A stretch of DNA of 64,000 bases from Pseudomonas berkeleyensis (lineage in GTDB: Bacteria; Pseudomonadota; Gammaproteobacteria; Pseudomonadales; Pseudomonadaceae): the NCBI RefSeq assembly GCF_014109765.1, contig NZ_CP059139.1, forward strand, positions 806,001 to 870,000, read 5' to 3'. The notes beneath the pieces were generated by a model. The model did no database searches and was not told the origin of the DNA. It saw nothing but the letters and a program-made list of their open reading frames with translations. This document shows, one piece after another, positions 45,623 to 55,386 of this stretch (positions are counted from its first letter, which is position 1; each line of letters begins with the position of its first letter). Both the position numbers and the translations under genes were made by a program.

Positions 45623-45644
45623 GTGCGGCGACTGTCGCGGGATT

Positions 45645-45856
45645 TGTAGGAGCGGCTTCAGCCGCGATGCTGTTGGGGGCGTGCGATGCTGCTTCGCGAC
45701 CGCTCACCCTCTCCCCAGCCCTCTCCCATAAATGGGAGAGGGGGCCATTCGTGGTGCGGCTGGAGCTTGAGGCGGAACCGCAGTCCCCGGATTGCATCCG
45801 TGCTACGCAGCCTTGCCGAATTTCGTTGGCCCTGTAGGAGCAGCTTCAGCCGCGAT
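45645..45856. repeat. Mosaic of intergenic repeats, families R4 and R5
   Basis: TGTAGGAGCGGCTTCAGCCG (45645-45668) recurs as a variant at 45833-45856. Between them, CCCTCTCCCATAAATGGGAG (45707-45744) belongs to R5, and a decayed R3-like piece (CCCCGGATTGCATCCGTGCT) lies at about 45785. No gene is visible in 45450-45861. Confidence 0.7.
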
Positions 45857-45861
45857 AGTTA

Positions 45862-47181
45862 TCAGGCAAAACGCGGCGCGAACAGGGCGAACACCTCGTC
45901 GAAGATCGCCAGCGCCTCGTCCACCTGGGCGGCGCTGACGATGCACGGCGGCACCACATGGATGCGGTTTTCCACCACGAAGCTGAGCAGCCCGCGGGCA
46001 GTCAGCGCCGCCTTCATTTCCTGCATCACCGGCGCCGGCATCGGCGTCTTCTTCTGCACATCGCTGACGAATTCCAGCGCCCAGAACAGGCCGACGCCAC
46101 GGGCCTCGCCGATCATCGGGTAGCGCTCGGCCAACTTCTTCAGGCCTGGGCCGAGAACCTGGGCGCCGATGTCACGGGCGTTTTCCACCATGCCTTCTTC
46201 GGCCATCGCATCCAGGGTGGCGACGATGGCGGCCATGGCCAGCGGGTGGCCGGAGTAGGTCAGCCCGCCGGGGAAGAAGTGGTTGTCGAAGTGCTCGCAG
46301 ATCGGCTTGGAGATCATCACCCCGCCCGCTGGCACGTAGCCGGAATTGACGCCCTTGGCGAAGACGATCAGGTCCGGCACCACGCCGAAGTGTTCGAGCG
46401 CCAGCCAGGCGCCGGTGCGGCCGAAGCCGGCCATCACTTCATCGCAGATCAGCAGGATGCCGAACTCGTCGGCCAGCTTGCGCACGCCCTGCATATAGCC
46501 TTTCGGCGGCACCAGAATGCCCGCCGTGCCGGGAATGCTCTCCAGCAGGATCGCGGCGATGGCGCCTGGTCCCTCGCATTCGATGACCCGGCGCAGGTGT
46601 TGCAGGGCGCGCGCGCATTCCTCTTCCTCGTTCGCCGCGTTGAATTCGCTGCGGTACAGGTAGGGGTTGAAGAAGTGCACATGACCACGGGCGTATTCGT
46701 TGGGCACGCGGCGTGGATCACCGGTGGCGACGATGGCCGCGCCGGTGCTGCCATGGTAGGAGCGATAGGCGGAGAGGATCTTGTCGCGACCGGTGTACAG
46801 GCGCGCCATGCGCATGGCGTTCTCGTTGGCATCGGCGCCGGCGTTGGTGAAGAACACCTTGGAGAAACCGGCCGGCGCGCGGGCGAGGATGCGCTTGGCG
46901 GCTTCGCCACGCATCAGGTTGGCGGCGGCCGGGGCGATGGTTACCAGGCTGCCGGCCTGTTCCTGGATAGCAGCGATGACCTTCGGGTGCTGGTGGCCGA
47001 TGTTGGTGTTGACCAACTGGCTGCTGAAGTCGAGGTAGCGTTTACCGTCGTAGTCCCACAGCGTGCAGCCTTCGCCACCGGCGATCACCAGTGGGTTGAG
47101 GGCGCCCTGGGTCGACCAGGAGTGGAAGACGTGCTGGCGATCCAGATCGTGGACGTACTGGTTGCTGATCGGTGTGCTCAT
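45862..47181 (-). CDS. Class III aminotransferase (taurine-pyruvate / omega-amino acid type)
   Basis: 439 aa with the fold-type-I class III signatures: NTNIGHQHPKVIAAI, FFTNAGADANENAMRMAR, AYRSYHGSTGAA, LICDEVMAGFGRTGAW and the PLP lysine in VFAKGVNSGYVPAGGV. It should move an amino group from an omega-amine to pyruvate or a keto acid. It resembles taurine-pyruvate and beta-alanine/GABA aminotransferases; the true substrate is uncertain. It is divergent from the aldolase-like gene (47364). Confidence 0.88.
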   Translation of the reverse strand: MSTPISNQYVHDLDRQHVFHSWSTQGALNPLVIAGGEGCTLWDYDGKRYLDFSSQLVNTNIGHQHPKVIAAIQEQAGSLVTIAPAAANLMRGEAAKRILARAPAGFSKVFFTNAGADANENAMRMARLYTGRDKILSAYRSYHGSTGAAIVATGDPRRVPNEYARGHVHFFNPYLYRSEFNAANEEEECARALQHLRRVIECEGPGAIAAILLESIPGTAGILVPPKGYMQGVRKLADEFGILLICDEVMAGFGRTGAWLALEHFGVVPDLIVFAKGVNSGYVPAGGVMISKPICEHFDNHFFPGGLTYSGHPLAMAAIVATLDAMAEEGMVENARDIGAQVLGPGLKKLAERYPMIGEARGVGLFWALEFVSDVQKKTPMPAPVMQEMKAALTARGLLSFVVENRIHVVPPCIVSAAQVDEALAIFDEVFALFAPRFA

Positions 47182-47363
47182 GATGACCTCGGGCTGGCCG
47201 TTGCGGATGGCTGCACCTTAGGAACAAAGCGGCCGTGTGCCGTAGGGCCAGATGCCGGATGTGGCCGGGTCAGCGCGTCTGGCTCAACGACGCGGGGTAA
47301 CTGTCCCTAGGCGTACTCAGCCTGCACGCTAGGCTTGAGGCATCTCTTTGAGGAGTGGCGCAC

Positions 47364-48149
47364 ATGGCCCATGCATTCGAAATCAATACTGCCCCTGTAG
47401 CTTCCACCAGTGGCCTCGACAGCCCCGCGATCGCTCAAGCGCGTATCGACCTGGCCGCCTGTTTTCGCATGGCTGCAAGGCTCGGCATGGGCGAGGGTAT
47501 CTGCAATCACTTTTCCGTGGTGGTGCCGGGGCGGCCCGAGTTGTTTCTGGTCAACCCTTATGGGCTGGCTTTCGCCGAGGTCACAGCGTCCTCGCTGCTG
47601 ATCTGCGATTTCGAGGGGCGTGTAGTATTGGGCGAGGGCTGTCCCGAGGCCACGGCGTTCTTCATCCATGCCCAGTTGCACCGTCTTAATCCGCGCGCCA
47701 CGGCGGCGTTCCACACGCACATGCCCAACGCCACGGCGCTGTGCATGCTGGAGGGCGAGCCCTTCGTCTGGGCCGGGCAGACGGCGTTGAAGTTCTATGA
47801 ACGTCTAGCGGTGGATGAGGATTATCAGGGCCTTGCCCTGAACTACGCCGAGGGCGAGCGCATCGCCCGTGCGGCAGGTGAGGCTGATGTGGTGATGCTG
47901 AAGAACCATGGCCCGCTGGTGCTGGGGCCGAGCATTGCCGAGGCCTGGGACGACCTCTACTACCTGGAGCGTGCCGCTGAGGTGCAGCTAAAGGCCATGG
48001 CTAGCGGTCGTCCGTTGAAAGCGGTGGCGCCGGCGATTGCCAGTGCGGCGTGCCGGCAGATGCTGCAGGGCAACGCCGAAAGCGCGTACCTGCATCTTGA
48101 GAGCGTGAAGCGCCAGTTGCTACGCGAGGGGGCGGATTTCGCCGAGTGA
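47364..48149 (+). CDS. Class II aldolase/adducin family protein
   Basis: 261 aa starting at MAHAFEINTAPV, with GAGGAG 8 bases upstream (an in-frame GTG is 3 codons earlier). The zinc-site motifs GMGEGICNHFSVVVPG, AAFHTHMPNATALCML and MLKNHGPLVLGPSIAEAW are typical of class II aldolases. Members cleave phosphorylated sugars or act as decarboxylases or dehydratases. Paired with the aminotransferase and a MocR regulator, it may act in an amine-derived catabolic route. IS sequences begin about 55 bases after its stop codon. Confidence 0.85.
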   Translation: MAHAFEINTAPVASTSGLDSPAIAQARIDLAACFRMAARLGMGEGICNHFSVVVPGRPELFLVNPYGLAFAEVTASSLLICDFEGRVVLGEGCPEATAFFIHAQLHRLNPRATAAFHTHMPNATALCMLEGEPFVWAGQTALKFYERLAVDEDYQGLALNYAEGERIARAAGEADVVMLKNHGPLVLGPSIAEAWDDLYYLERAAEVQLKAMASGRPLKAVAPAIASAACRQMLQGNAESAYLHLESVKRQLLREGADFAE

Positions 48150-48210
48150 AGGGCTTCTGCTGGCGCGAGGTTGTGTTTGGTGGACGGGTGAAACGTCACC
48201 CACCCTTGTA

Positions 48211-48392
48211 TCTCGACCATAGCCTCCTGCGAGGTTATGGTTCCCGACTGATCATCGGGGGAGGAGCTGCAGGCCGTACCCACCCTTAAGCCTTGAGCTT
48301 GCCTCGTAGATTGCGCTGCGCTTCTCCGCACTCATCCGCCAAGTCCGAACGGTATCCAGAGCTTCGAGCTCGCATCAGCAAGGTTGGACAGG
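48211..48392 (+). ncRNA. Predicted bridge RNA of the IS110/IS621-like element
   Basis: A 5' hairpin (CCATAGCCTC-CTGC-GAGGTTATGG, 48217-48240) and a small stem (CCCGA/TCGGG, 48243-48259) lead into two loops. The target loop is closed by 48260-48272 with 48316-48327. It holds ACCCACCCT (48278-48286, same as left flank 48198-48206) and CGTAG (48305-48309, complement of CTACG at 49420-49424). The donor loop is closed by GTCC (48343-48346) with GGAC (48386-48389). It holds ACGGTATC (48349-48356, same as 49413-49420) and GCAAG (48378-48382, pairs with CTTGT at 48205-48209 with one wobble). Inner hairpins AAGC/GCTT and GAGCT/AGCTC separate the guides. Confidence 0.72.
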
Positions 48393-48432
48393 ATGACGTG
48401 ATGATCGGTGCAAATCTGTGGAGGAGGACATT

Positions 48433-49404
48433 ATGGCAGCGGTAGTGGGCGTTGATATCGCCAAGCGCACCTTCGATCTGGCGATCTTGCAACCTAACGG
48501 CAAGCACCGAACCAAAAGCAAACTGAGCAACGACAAGGCAGGCTTTGCGGTCTTCGCCGACTGGCTACAGCGACATGCCGAGCCTGGCGCATGGATCGTG
48601 ATGGAGGCCACGGGCATCTATCACGAGGCGCTTGCCGAGCACTTCCATGAACTGGGTTATCGGATCGCGGTGCTCAACCCGGCGCAGATCGCCCGTTATG
48701 CCCAGAGCCAACTGCAGCGCAGTAAAACGGACAAACTGGATGCCAAGCTGATAGCCACCTATGGCCAGCTACACGTCGAACATTTGCGTGCCTGGCAACC
48801 GGAGCCGGCGTCGGTGCGTCAGCTGCGCGCCTTGACGCGGCGCCTGGAGGATCTGCAGTCGCTGCGGCAGATGGAGCTCAATCGACTCGACGTCAGCTCG
48901 AGCACTGTTCAAAGCTCGATTCAGGCGGTTCTGCAAAGGCTCGATGAACAGATCGCCTGGACGCTAGAACAGATCAAGCGACATATCGACGATGACCCGG
49001 ATTTGCGTGGTAAACGCGACTTGCTCGTGAGCATCAATGGTATCGCCGAGAAGACCGCGGCTCTGATAATGGCTGAACTCGGTGATATCGAACGCTTTAC
49101 CGATGCACGTGCCGTCACGGCATTTGCCGGTTTAGATCCACGGTTACAAGAGTCTGGTGTCGCCCGAGGCCATAGCGGCATCTCGCGCACGGGCTCGGCC
49201 AGACTACGGACTGCGTTGTACCTGCCTGCCGTGGTGGCGCTCACTTATAACCCAGCGATCAAAGCGCAGGCCGAGCGTCTAAGAGCCAGGGGCAAGAGGG
49301 GTAAACAAACCGTCTGCGCAGCGATGCGCAAACTGCTGTGCATCGCTTATGGCGTACTGAAATCGCGCAAACCTTTCGATCTTGCTTTGGCAATTGCACG
49401 GTAA
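48433..49404 (+). CDS. IS110-family transposase (RNA-guided recombinase, IS621-like)
   Basis: 323 aa starting at MAAVVGVDIAKRTFD, with GGAGGAGG upstream. The RuvC-like DEDD residues are visible as Asp8 (GVDIAKRTFD), Glu58 (VMEATGIYHE) and Asp100/Asp103 (SKTDKLDAKL). A coiled region (about 130-190) follows. The C-terminal Transposase_20 domain has the likely catalytic serine at position 241 (RLQESGVARG). The length equals IS621-type enzymes, and the frame is intact. It should use the bridge RNA encoded just upstream to join donor and target at the CT core. Confidence 0.93.
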   Translation: MAAVVGVDIAKRTFDLAILQPNGKHRTKSKLSNDKAGFAVFADWLQRHAEPGAWIVMEATGIYHEALAEHFHELGYRIAVLNPAQIARYAQSQLQRSKTDKLDAKLIATYGQLHVEHLRAWQPEPASVRQLRALTRRLEDLQSLRQMELNRLDVSSSTVQSSIQAVLQRLDEQIAWTLEQIKRHIDDDPDLRGKRDLLVSINGIAEKTAALIMAELGDIERFTDARAVTAFAGLDPRLQESGVARGHSGISRTGSARLRTALYLPAVVALTYNPAIKAQAERLRARGKRGKQTVCAAMRKLLCIAYGVLKSRKPFDLALAIAR

Positions 49405-49459
49405 GGCGCAAGACGGTATCTACGTGACTGAATTAAGGTCACAGCGACCATCTGATTTT

Positions 49460-49578
49460 GGTGGGCTGAAGCGGTACGCCGCCCGGCCCACCCTACAAAT
49501 CGCTCGCCTGCCGTAGGGTGGGCTTCAGCCCACCAATGGACACCCCGGATATTTCTGGCGGGTTGCACCCGCCCTACG
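49460..49578. repeat. Cluster of three intergenic inverted repeats, family R2, beside the IS
   Basis: GGTGGGCTGAAGC...GGCCCACCCTAC (49460-49496), GTAGGGTGGGCTTCAGCCCA (49513-49534) and GGCGGGTTGCACCCGCCCTA (49558-49578). Two contain the CCACCCTAC or CCGCCCTAC edge that the IS element appears to target. Confidence 0.75.
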
Positions 49579-49585
49579 TTCCGAA

Positions 49586-50284
49586 TCAGATCGCCACCAA
49601 CCCGCGCACGCCTTCGGCTTCCATGTTCTCGCCACGGCCTTGCTGGACGATCTCTCCGCGGCTCATCACCAGGTACTGGTCGGCCAATTCGGCAGCGAAA
49701 TCGTAGAACTGCTCCACCAGCAGGATGGCCATGTCGCCACGGGCGGCGAGCTTCTTGATCACTACGCCGATCTCTTTGATCACCGAGGGCTGGATACCTT
49801 CGGTGGGTTCGTCGAGGATCAGCAGGCGCGGCTGGCTGGCCAGCGCGCGACCGATAGCCAGCTGTTGCTGCTGGCCGCCGGACAGGTCACCGCCACGGCG
49901 ATGCTTCATTTCGCGCAGCACCGGGAACAGCTCGTAGATGAACTCGGGCACGGCCTTGGCCTGGCTGCCGGGAAAACGCGACAGGCCCATCAGCAGGTTT
50001 TCTTCCACCGTCAGGCGGCCGAAGATCTCGCGGCCCTGCGGCACGTAGGCAATGCCGGCGTGCACACGTTGGTGCGGTTTGAAGCCGGTGATGGCTTTGC
50101 CTTCCCATTGCACGCTGCCGTCCTTGGCCGGGATCAGGCCCATCAGGCACTTGAGCAGGGTGGTCTTGCCCACGCCGTTGCGGCCGAGCAGGCAGGTGAC
50201 TTCGCCGACCTTCACATCGAACGACAGGCCACGGAGGATGTGGCTGCCGCCGTAATACTGGTGGAGTTGTTGGACTTGCAGCAT
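49586..50284 (-). CDS. urtE: Urea ABC transporter ATPase UrtE
   Basis: 232 aa starting at MLQVQQLHQYYGGSHIL, with AAGGA 8 bases upstream. It has Walker A GRNGVGKTTLLKC, signature LSGGQQQQLAIGRAL and Walker B LLILDEPTEGIQPSVI, the LivF-like type found in Urt systems. It ends in EGVRGLVAI. It is last in urtABCDE, with an R1 repeat between it and urtD. Confidence 0.94.
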   Translation of the reverse strand: MLQVQQLHQYYGGSHILRGLSFDVKVGEVTCLLGRNGVGKTTLLKCLMGLIPAKDGSVQWEGKAITGFKPHQRVHAGIAYVPQGREIFGRLTVEENLLMGLSRFPGSQAKAVPEFIYELFPVLREMKHRRGGDLSGGQQQQLAIGRALASQPRLLILDEPTEGIQPSVIKEIGVVIKKLAARGDMAILLVEQFYDFAAELADQYLVMSRGEIVQQGRGENMEAEGVRGLVAI

Positions 50285-50304
50285 ATCGATGTCCTTAAGC
50301 ATGC

Positions 50305-50362
50305 GGTGCGCGCGGCGCACCCTACGGGATAAACCGCGCCGGGTAGGGTGCGCCATGCGCAC
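50305..50362. repeat. Intergenic inverted repeat pair, family R1
   Basis: GGTGCGCGCGGCGCACCCTA and the opposite GTAGGGTGCGCCATGCGCAC fill the gap between urtD and urtE. Confidence 0.8.
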
Positions 50363-50368
50363 CGACTG

Positions 50369-51207
<839 letters not shown>

Positions 51208-51211
<4 letters not shown>

Positions 51212-52299
51212 TGATCCTTCTCCTTCTTCAGCAGGCCGACGACGCCTCTGGGTAAGAAGAGCGTGACGACGATGAACAGTGCGCCCAGGGCGAACAGCCA
51301 GTATTCCGGGAAGGCCACGGTGAACCAGCTCTTCATGCCGTTGACCAGGCCAGCGCCGAGCAGTGGGCCGATCAGCGTGCCGCGGCCGCCCAGGGCGACC
51401 CATACGGCAGCCTCGATGGACTGCGTCGGCGCCATCTCGCTGGGGTTGATGATGCCCACCTGCGGCACGTACAGCGCGCCGGCCAGGCCACACAGCACCG
51501 CCGACAGCACCCAGATGAACAGCTTGTAGCCGCGCGGGTCGTAGCCGCAGAACATCAGGCGGTTCTCGGCATCGCGCAGGGCGGTGAGCACCCGACCGAA
51601 CTTGCTGCGTGCCAGGCGAAAGCCCAGATACAGACTGCCCACCAGCAATACCACGGTGGCCAGGAACAGCACGGCGCGGGTGCCTTGCGCGGTGATGTCG
51701 AAGCCAAGGATGCGGGTGAAACCGGTAAAGCCGTTGTTGCCACCGAAACCGGTTTCGTTGCGGAAGAACAACAGCATGCCGGCGAAGGTCAGCGCCTGGG
51801 TCATGATCGAGAAGTACACGCCCTTGATCCGCGAGCGGAAGGCGAAGAAGCCGAACACCAGAGCCAGCAGGCCGGGCGCCAGCACCACCAGGCACATCGC
51901 CCAGAGGAAGCTGGAGGTGCCGTACCAGTACCAGGGCAGCTCGCTCCAGGCCAGGAAGCTCATGAATGCTGGCAGGCCGTCACCTGCCGACTGACGCATC
52001 AGGTACATGCCCATGGCGTAGCCGCCGAGGGCGAAGAACAGGCCGTGGCCCAGCGACAGCATGCCGGCGTAGCCCCAGACCAGATCCAGCGCCAGGGCGA
52101 CGATGGCGTAGCAGAGGATCTTGCCCACCAGCGTCAGGCTGTAGGCCGAGACGTGCAAGGCATGATCGGCTGGCAGCAGGTGCAGCAGCGGCATGGCGAC
52201 GAGGATCGCCAGTGCCACCAGACCGATGGCCAGCGACACCCGTGGGCCGAGCTTGGCGCTGGCGCGGGCCAGCAGCGTTTGATTGAGTGCTTGAGTCAT
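51208..52299 (-). CDS. urtC: Urea ABC transporter permease UrtC
   Basis: 363 aa with about ten membrane helices in the LivM-type pattern. KILCYAIVALALDLVWGYAGMLSLGHGLFFALGGYAMGMYLM is the key motif, with WVALGGRGTLIGPLLGAGLVN near the end. It forms the channel with UrtB. It overlaps both neighbours at their start and stop codons. Confidence 0.94.
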
Positions 52300-53870
52300 C
52301 AGTCGATCACCCGTCCTTTGAGAGCGAAGAGGCCTTGCGGGCGTTTCTGGATGAACAGAATGATCAGCGCGAGGATCAGGATCTTGCCCAGTACGGCGCC
52401 TATCTGCGGCTCGAGGAATTTGTTCACCACGCCGAGGCCGAAGGCTGCCAGCACGCTACCGGCCAACTGGCCGACACCGCCGAGCACCACGACCAGGAAG
52501 GAGTCGATGATGTAGCTCTGGCCGAGATCCGGGCCGACGTTGCCGATCTGGCTCAGGGCCACGCCGCCGAGGCCGGCGATCCCCGAACCCAGGCCGAAGG
52601 CCATCATGTCTACGCGGCCGGTGGGCACGCCGCAGCAGGCGGCCATGTTGCGGTTCTGCGTCACCGCGCGCACGTTCAGGCCCAGACGCGTCTTGTTCAG
52701 CAGCAGCCAGGTCAGCAGCACGACGAACAAGGCGAAGCCGATGATGACGATGCGGTTGTAGGGCAGTACCAGGTTGGGCAGCACCTGCATGCCGCCGGAC
52801 AACCAGGCCGGGTTGGCCACTTCGACGTTCTGTGCGCCGAAGGTGACGCGTACCAGTTGAATCAGGATCAGGCTGATGCCCCAGGTGGCCAACAGGGTTT
52901 CCAGCGGGCGACCGTAGAGGTGGCGGATCACCGTGCGTTCCAGGGCCATGCCGATGCAGGCGGTGACCAGGAAGGCGATCGGCAGTGCCGCCAGTGGGTA
53001 GAGCGTGAGGTATTCGGGGGCCAGGCGCTGGAAGCTCAGCTGCACCACGTAGGTGGTGTAGGCGCCGAGCATCAGCATCTCGCCGTGAGCCATGTTGATC
53101 ACCCCGAGCAGGCCGAAGGTGATGGCCAGGCCGAGAGCTGCCAGCAGTAGGATCGAACCGAGTGACAGGCCGCTGAAGGCCTGGCCGAGCAGCTCGCCAA
53201 TCAGCAGTTTGTTCTTCACCTGGGCCAGGCTCTTCTGCGCGGCGGCGCGTACCTCGGCATCGCTTTCCTGCGCCGGGTCGAGCAGGGCTTCCAGGCGCAC
53301 GCGGGCCAGCGGATCGCCGGTCTGGCCCAGGCGCTGTACGGCAGCCAGGCGCACGGCTGGGTTGGCGTCAGCCAGTTGCAGGTTGGCCAGGGCCAGGGTC
53401 AGTGCGTCGCGCACATTCTCGTCGGCCTCGGCGCTCATGCGGCTTTCCAGCAACGGCAGCAGGGCGGGCGGTGTATTGCGTTGCAACTGCTTGGCGGCGG
53501 CCAGGCGTGCGGCGGCATCGTGTTCGAGCAACTGATGGCTGGCGACGGCGACCGCCACCAGGCCGCGCAGGCGGTTGTTCAGGCGCAGTTTGCGCGGCGT
53601 GCCATTGGCTTCGGCTACGTCATCGGCAGCTTGCCAGGCACCGTCCTGTTCGATGAAGGCGCGCTTGTCGGCATCGCTACCGACGCGCCCCTGCTGCAGG
53701 GCTTGCAGCAGTGGCATGCGTGCCGTGTTGGGCGCGGCGGCCCAGTCCTGCAGTAGCTTGGCCTGCTTGCCGGCATTGGCGGCGACGAAGTCGTCGGCAT
53801 CACCAGCGCTTGCGACCAGCGGCAGCAACAGCAGCAGGCTCAGGAGAATTCGGGTAAGGGCAGTGGGCAT
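52299..53870 (-). CDS. urtB: Urea ABC transporter permease UrtB with long N-terminal extension
   Basis: 523 aa starting at MPTALTRILLSLLLLLPLVASAG, a signal-like start. Residues about 25-220 are a helical HEAT-like region outside the membrane, found in UrtB but not LivH. The permease part has LGSILLLAALGLAITFGLLGVINMAHGEMLMLGAYTTYVVQL and GLGSGIAGLGGVALSQIGNVGPDLGQSYIIDSFLVVVLGGVGQLAGS. It works with UrtC. The ribosome site is weak, so the start is somewhat uncertain. Confidence 0.92.
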   Translation of the reverse strand: MPTALTRILLSLLLLLPLVASAGDADDFVAANAGKQAKLLQDWAAAPNTARMPLLQALQQGRVGSDADKRAFIEQDGAWQAADDVAEANGTPRKLRLNNRLRGLVAVAVASHQLLEHDAAARLAAAKQLQRNTPPALLPLLESRMSAEADENVRDALTLALANLQLADANPAVRLAAVQRLGQTGDPLARVRLEALLDPAQESDAEVRAAAQKSLAQVKNKLLIGELLGQAFSGLSLGSILLLAALGLAITFGLLGVINMAHGEMLMLGAYTTYVVQLSFQRLAPEYLTLYPLAALPIAFLVTACIGMALERTVIRHLYGRPLETLLATWGISLILIQLVRVTFGAQNVEVANPAWLSGGMQVLPNLVLPYNRIVIIGFALFVVLLTWLLLNKTRLGLNVRAVTQNRNMAACCGVPTGRVDMMAFGLGSGIAGLGGVALSQIGNVGPDLGQSYIIDSFLVVVLGGVGQLAGSVLAAFGLGVVNKFLEPQIGAVLGKILILALIILFIQKRPQGLFALKGRVID

Positions 53871-53887
53871 AAGGGGGTGTCCTTGGC

Positions 53888-53986
53888 GTAGCCCGGATGC
53901 GCTCCGGGACGTGCTTTCCCGGATTGCATCCGGGCTACGGCAACCCTCTCCCTCACCCCCCTCTCCCGCAAGCGGGAGAGGGGGGC
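53888..53986. repeat. Intergenic repeats, families R3 and R5, between urtA and urtB
   Basis: GTAGCCCGGATGCGCTCCGG and GGATTGCATCCGGGCTAC (53888-53938, R3) are followed by CCCTCTCCCTCACCCCCCTC and the GGGAGAGG side (53944-53986, R5). Confidence 0.75.
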
Positions 53987-54045
53987 AAGCGGCACGGCAA
54001 CCCATGACGAGCTGTGCTTGCCGCTTGTGGGAGAGGGGCTTTGCC

Positions 54046-55311
54046 TTAGTTCGACTTCACCGGGGTATCGGCTTTCTTGTCGTTGCCTTCGATGTACGGG
54101 CTCCACGGCTGAGCGCGGATCGGGCCGTCGGTTTCCCAGACCACGGAGAACTGACCGTCGTCCTGGATCTCGCCGATCATCACCGGCTTGTGCAGGTGGT
54201 GGTTCTTCTCGTCCATCTTCAGGGTGAAGCCGCTCGGCGCTGCGAATTCCTGGCCGGCCATGGCTTCGCGCACCTTGTCGACTTCGGTGGTGCCGGCCTT
54301 CTCGACTGCCTGCGCCCACATGTGGATGCCGACGTAGGTGGCTTCCATCGGGTCGTTGGTCACCACGGTGTCGGCGTTCGGCAGCTTCTTGGCCTTGGCG
54401 TAGGCTTTCCAGTCGGCGACGAACTTCTCGTTGACCGGGTTCTCCACGGACTGGAAGTAGTTCCAGGCCGCCAGGTGACCGACCAGCGGTTTGGTGTCGA
54501 TGCCGCGCAGTTCTTCCTCGCCCACGGAGAAGGCCACCACCGGCACTTCGGTGGCTTCCAGGCCCTGGTTGGCCAGTTCCTTGTAGAACGGCACGTTGGA
54601 GTCGCCGTTCACGGTGGAGACCACGGCGGTTTTGCCGCCAGCGGCGAATTTCTTGATGTTGGCGACGATGGTTTGATAGTCGCTATGACCGAAGGGGGTG
54701 TAGACCTCTTCGATGTCCTTGTCGGCGATGCCTTTGCTGTGCAGGAAGGCGCGCAGGATCTTGTTGGTGGTGCGCGGGTAGACGTAGTCGGTGCCGAGCA
54801 GGAAGAAGCGCTTGGCGCCGCCGCCGTCTTCGCTGAGCAGGTATTCCACCGCCGGGATGGCCTGCTGGTTTGGCGCCGCACCGGTGTAGAACACGTTCGG
54901 CGACATCTCTTCACCCTCGTACTGCACCGGGTAGAACAGCAGGCCGTTCAGTTCTTCGTAGACCGGCAGCACGGATTTGCGCGATACGCTGGTCCAGCAG
55001 CCGAAGGTCACGGCGACCTTGTCCTGGGTCAGCAGCTGGCGGCCGCGTTCGGCGAACAGCGGCCAGTTCGAGGCGGGGTCGACCACCACCGGCTCCAACT
55101 GCTTGCCGAGCACGCCGCCTTTGGCGTTGATCTCGTCGATGGTCATCAGCGCCATGTCTTTCAGCGACGTTTCGGAAATGGCCATGGTGCCGGACAGCGA
55201 GTGCAGGATGCCGACCTTGATGGTCTCGGCGGCCTGGATGGACCAGGACAGGCCCATGGCGGCGATGGAAGCGGAAAGGGTAAAGGCCTTGATAAGGCTG
55301 CGACGTTGCAT
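54046..55311 (-). CDS. urtA: Urea-binding periplasmic protein UrtA
   Basis: 421 aa starting at MQRRSLIKAFTLSAS, with GGAGAT 8 bases upstream; the twin arginine (RRSLIK) suggests Tat export, cut after IQAA. The Leu/Ile/Val-type fold has TIKVGILHSLSGTMAISET, NEINAKGG-like ALMTIDEINAKGGVLG and ATFGCWTSVSRKSVLPVYE. It binds urea and passes it to UrtBC. It is the first gene of the urt operon. Confidence 0.95.
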   Translation of the reverse strand: MQRRSLIKAFTLSASIAAMGLSWSIQAAETIKVGILHSLSGTMAISETSLKDMALMTIDEINAKGGVLGKQLEPVVVDPASNWPLFAERGRQLLTQDKVAVTFGCWTSVSRKSVLPVYEELNGLLFYPVQYEGEEMSPNVFYTGAAPNQQAIPAVEYLLSEDGGGAKRFFLLGTDYVYPRTTNKILRAFLHSKGIADKDIEEVYTPFGHSDYQTIVANIKKFAAGGKTAVVSTVNGDSNVPFYKELANQGLEATEVPVVAFSVGEEELRGIDTKPLVGHLAAWNYFQSVENPVNEKFVADWKAYAKAKKLPNADTVVTNDPMEATYVGIHMWAQAVEKAGTTEVDKVREAMAGQEFAAPSGFTLKMDEKNHHLHKPVMIGEIQDDGQFSVVWETDGPIRAQPWSPYIEGNDKKADTPVKSN

Positions 55312-55386
55312 GGTGCGATCTCCATTCACAAGTGTGAGTAAGCGGACAGCGTTGTTATTGGTCATGCAGTGAAGGTCATGGCCCGG

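Larger units (their letters stand above)
48205..49421 (+). mobile_element. IS110-family (IS621-like) insertion sequence with CT core at both ends
   Basis: The element spans about 1217 bp, with CT at 48205-48206 and 49420-49421 as proposed core dinucleotides. IS110 elements have no terminal inverted repeats and make no target duplication, and none are seen. The ends were set by matching guide segments in the 5' non-coding region to the flanks and to the element ends. The left flank ends in a hairpin repeat (GGTGGACGGGTGAAACGTCA...). The uninterrupted target would read ACCCACC-CT-ACG, the consensus edge of this genome's intergenic repeats. Confidence 0.75.

Noticed and set aside
48205..49421. 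Terminal inverted repeats and target duplication for the IS element
   Set aside because: None can be found at the proposed ends, as expected for IS110 elements that integrate without them.
51685..53150. Plus-strand frames opposite urtC and urtB
   Set aside because: Antisense to permease genes with complete family motifs; compositional shadows only.
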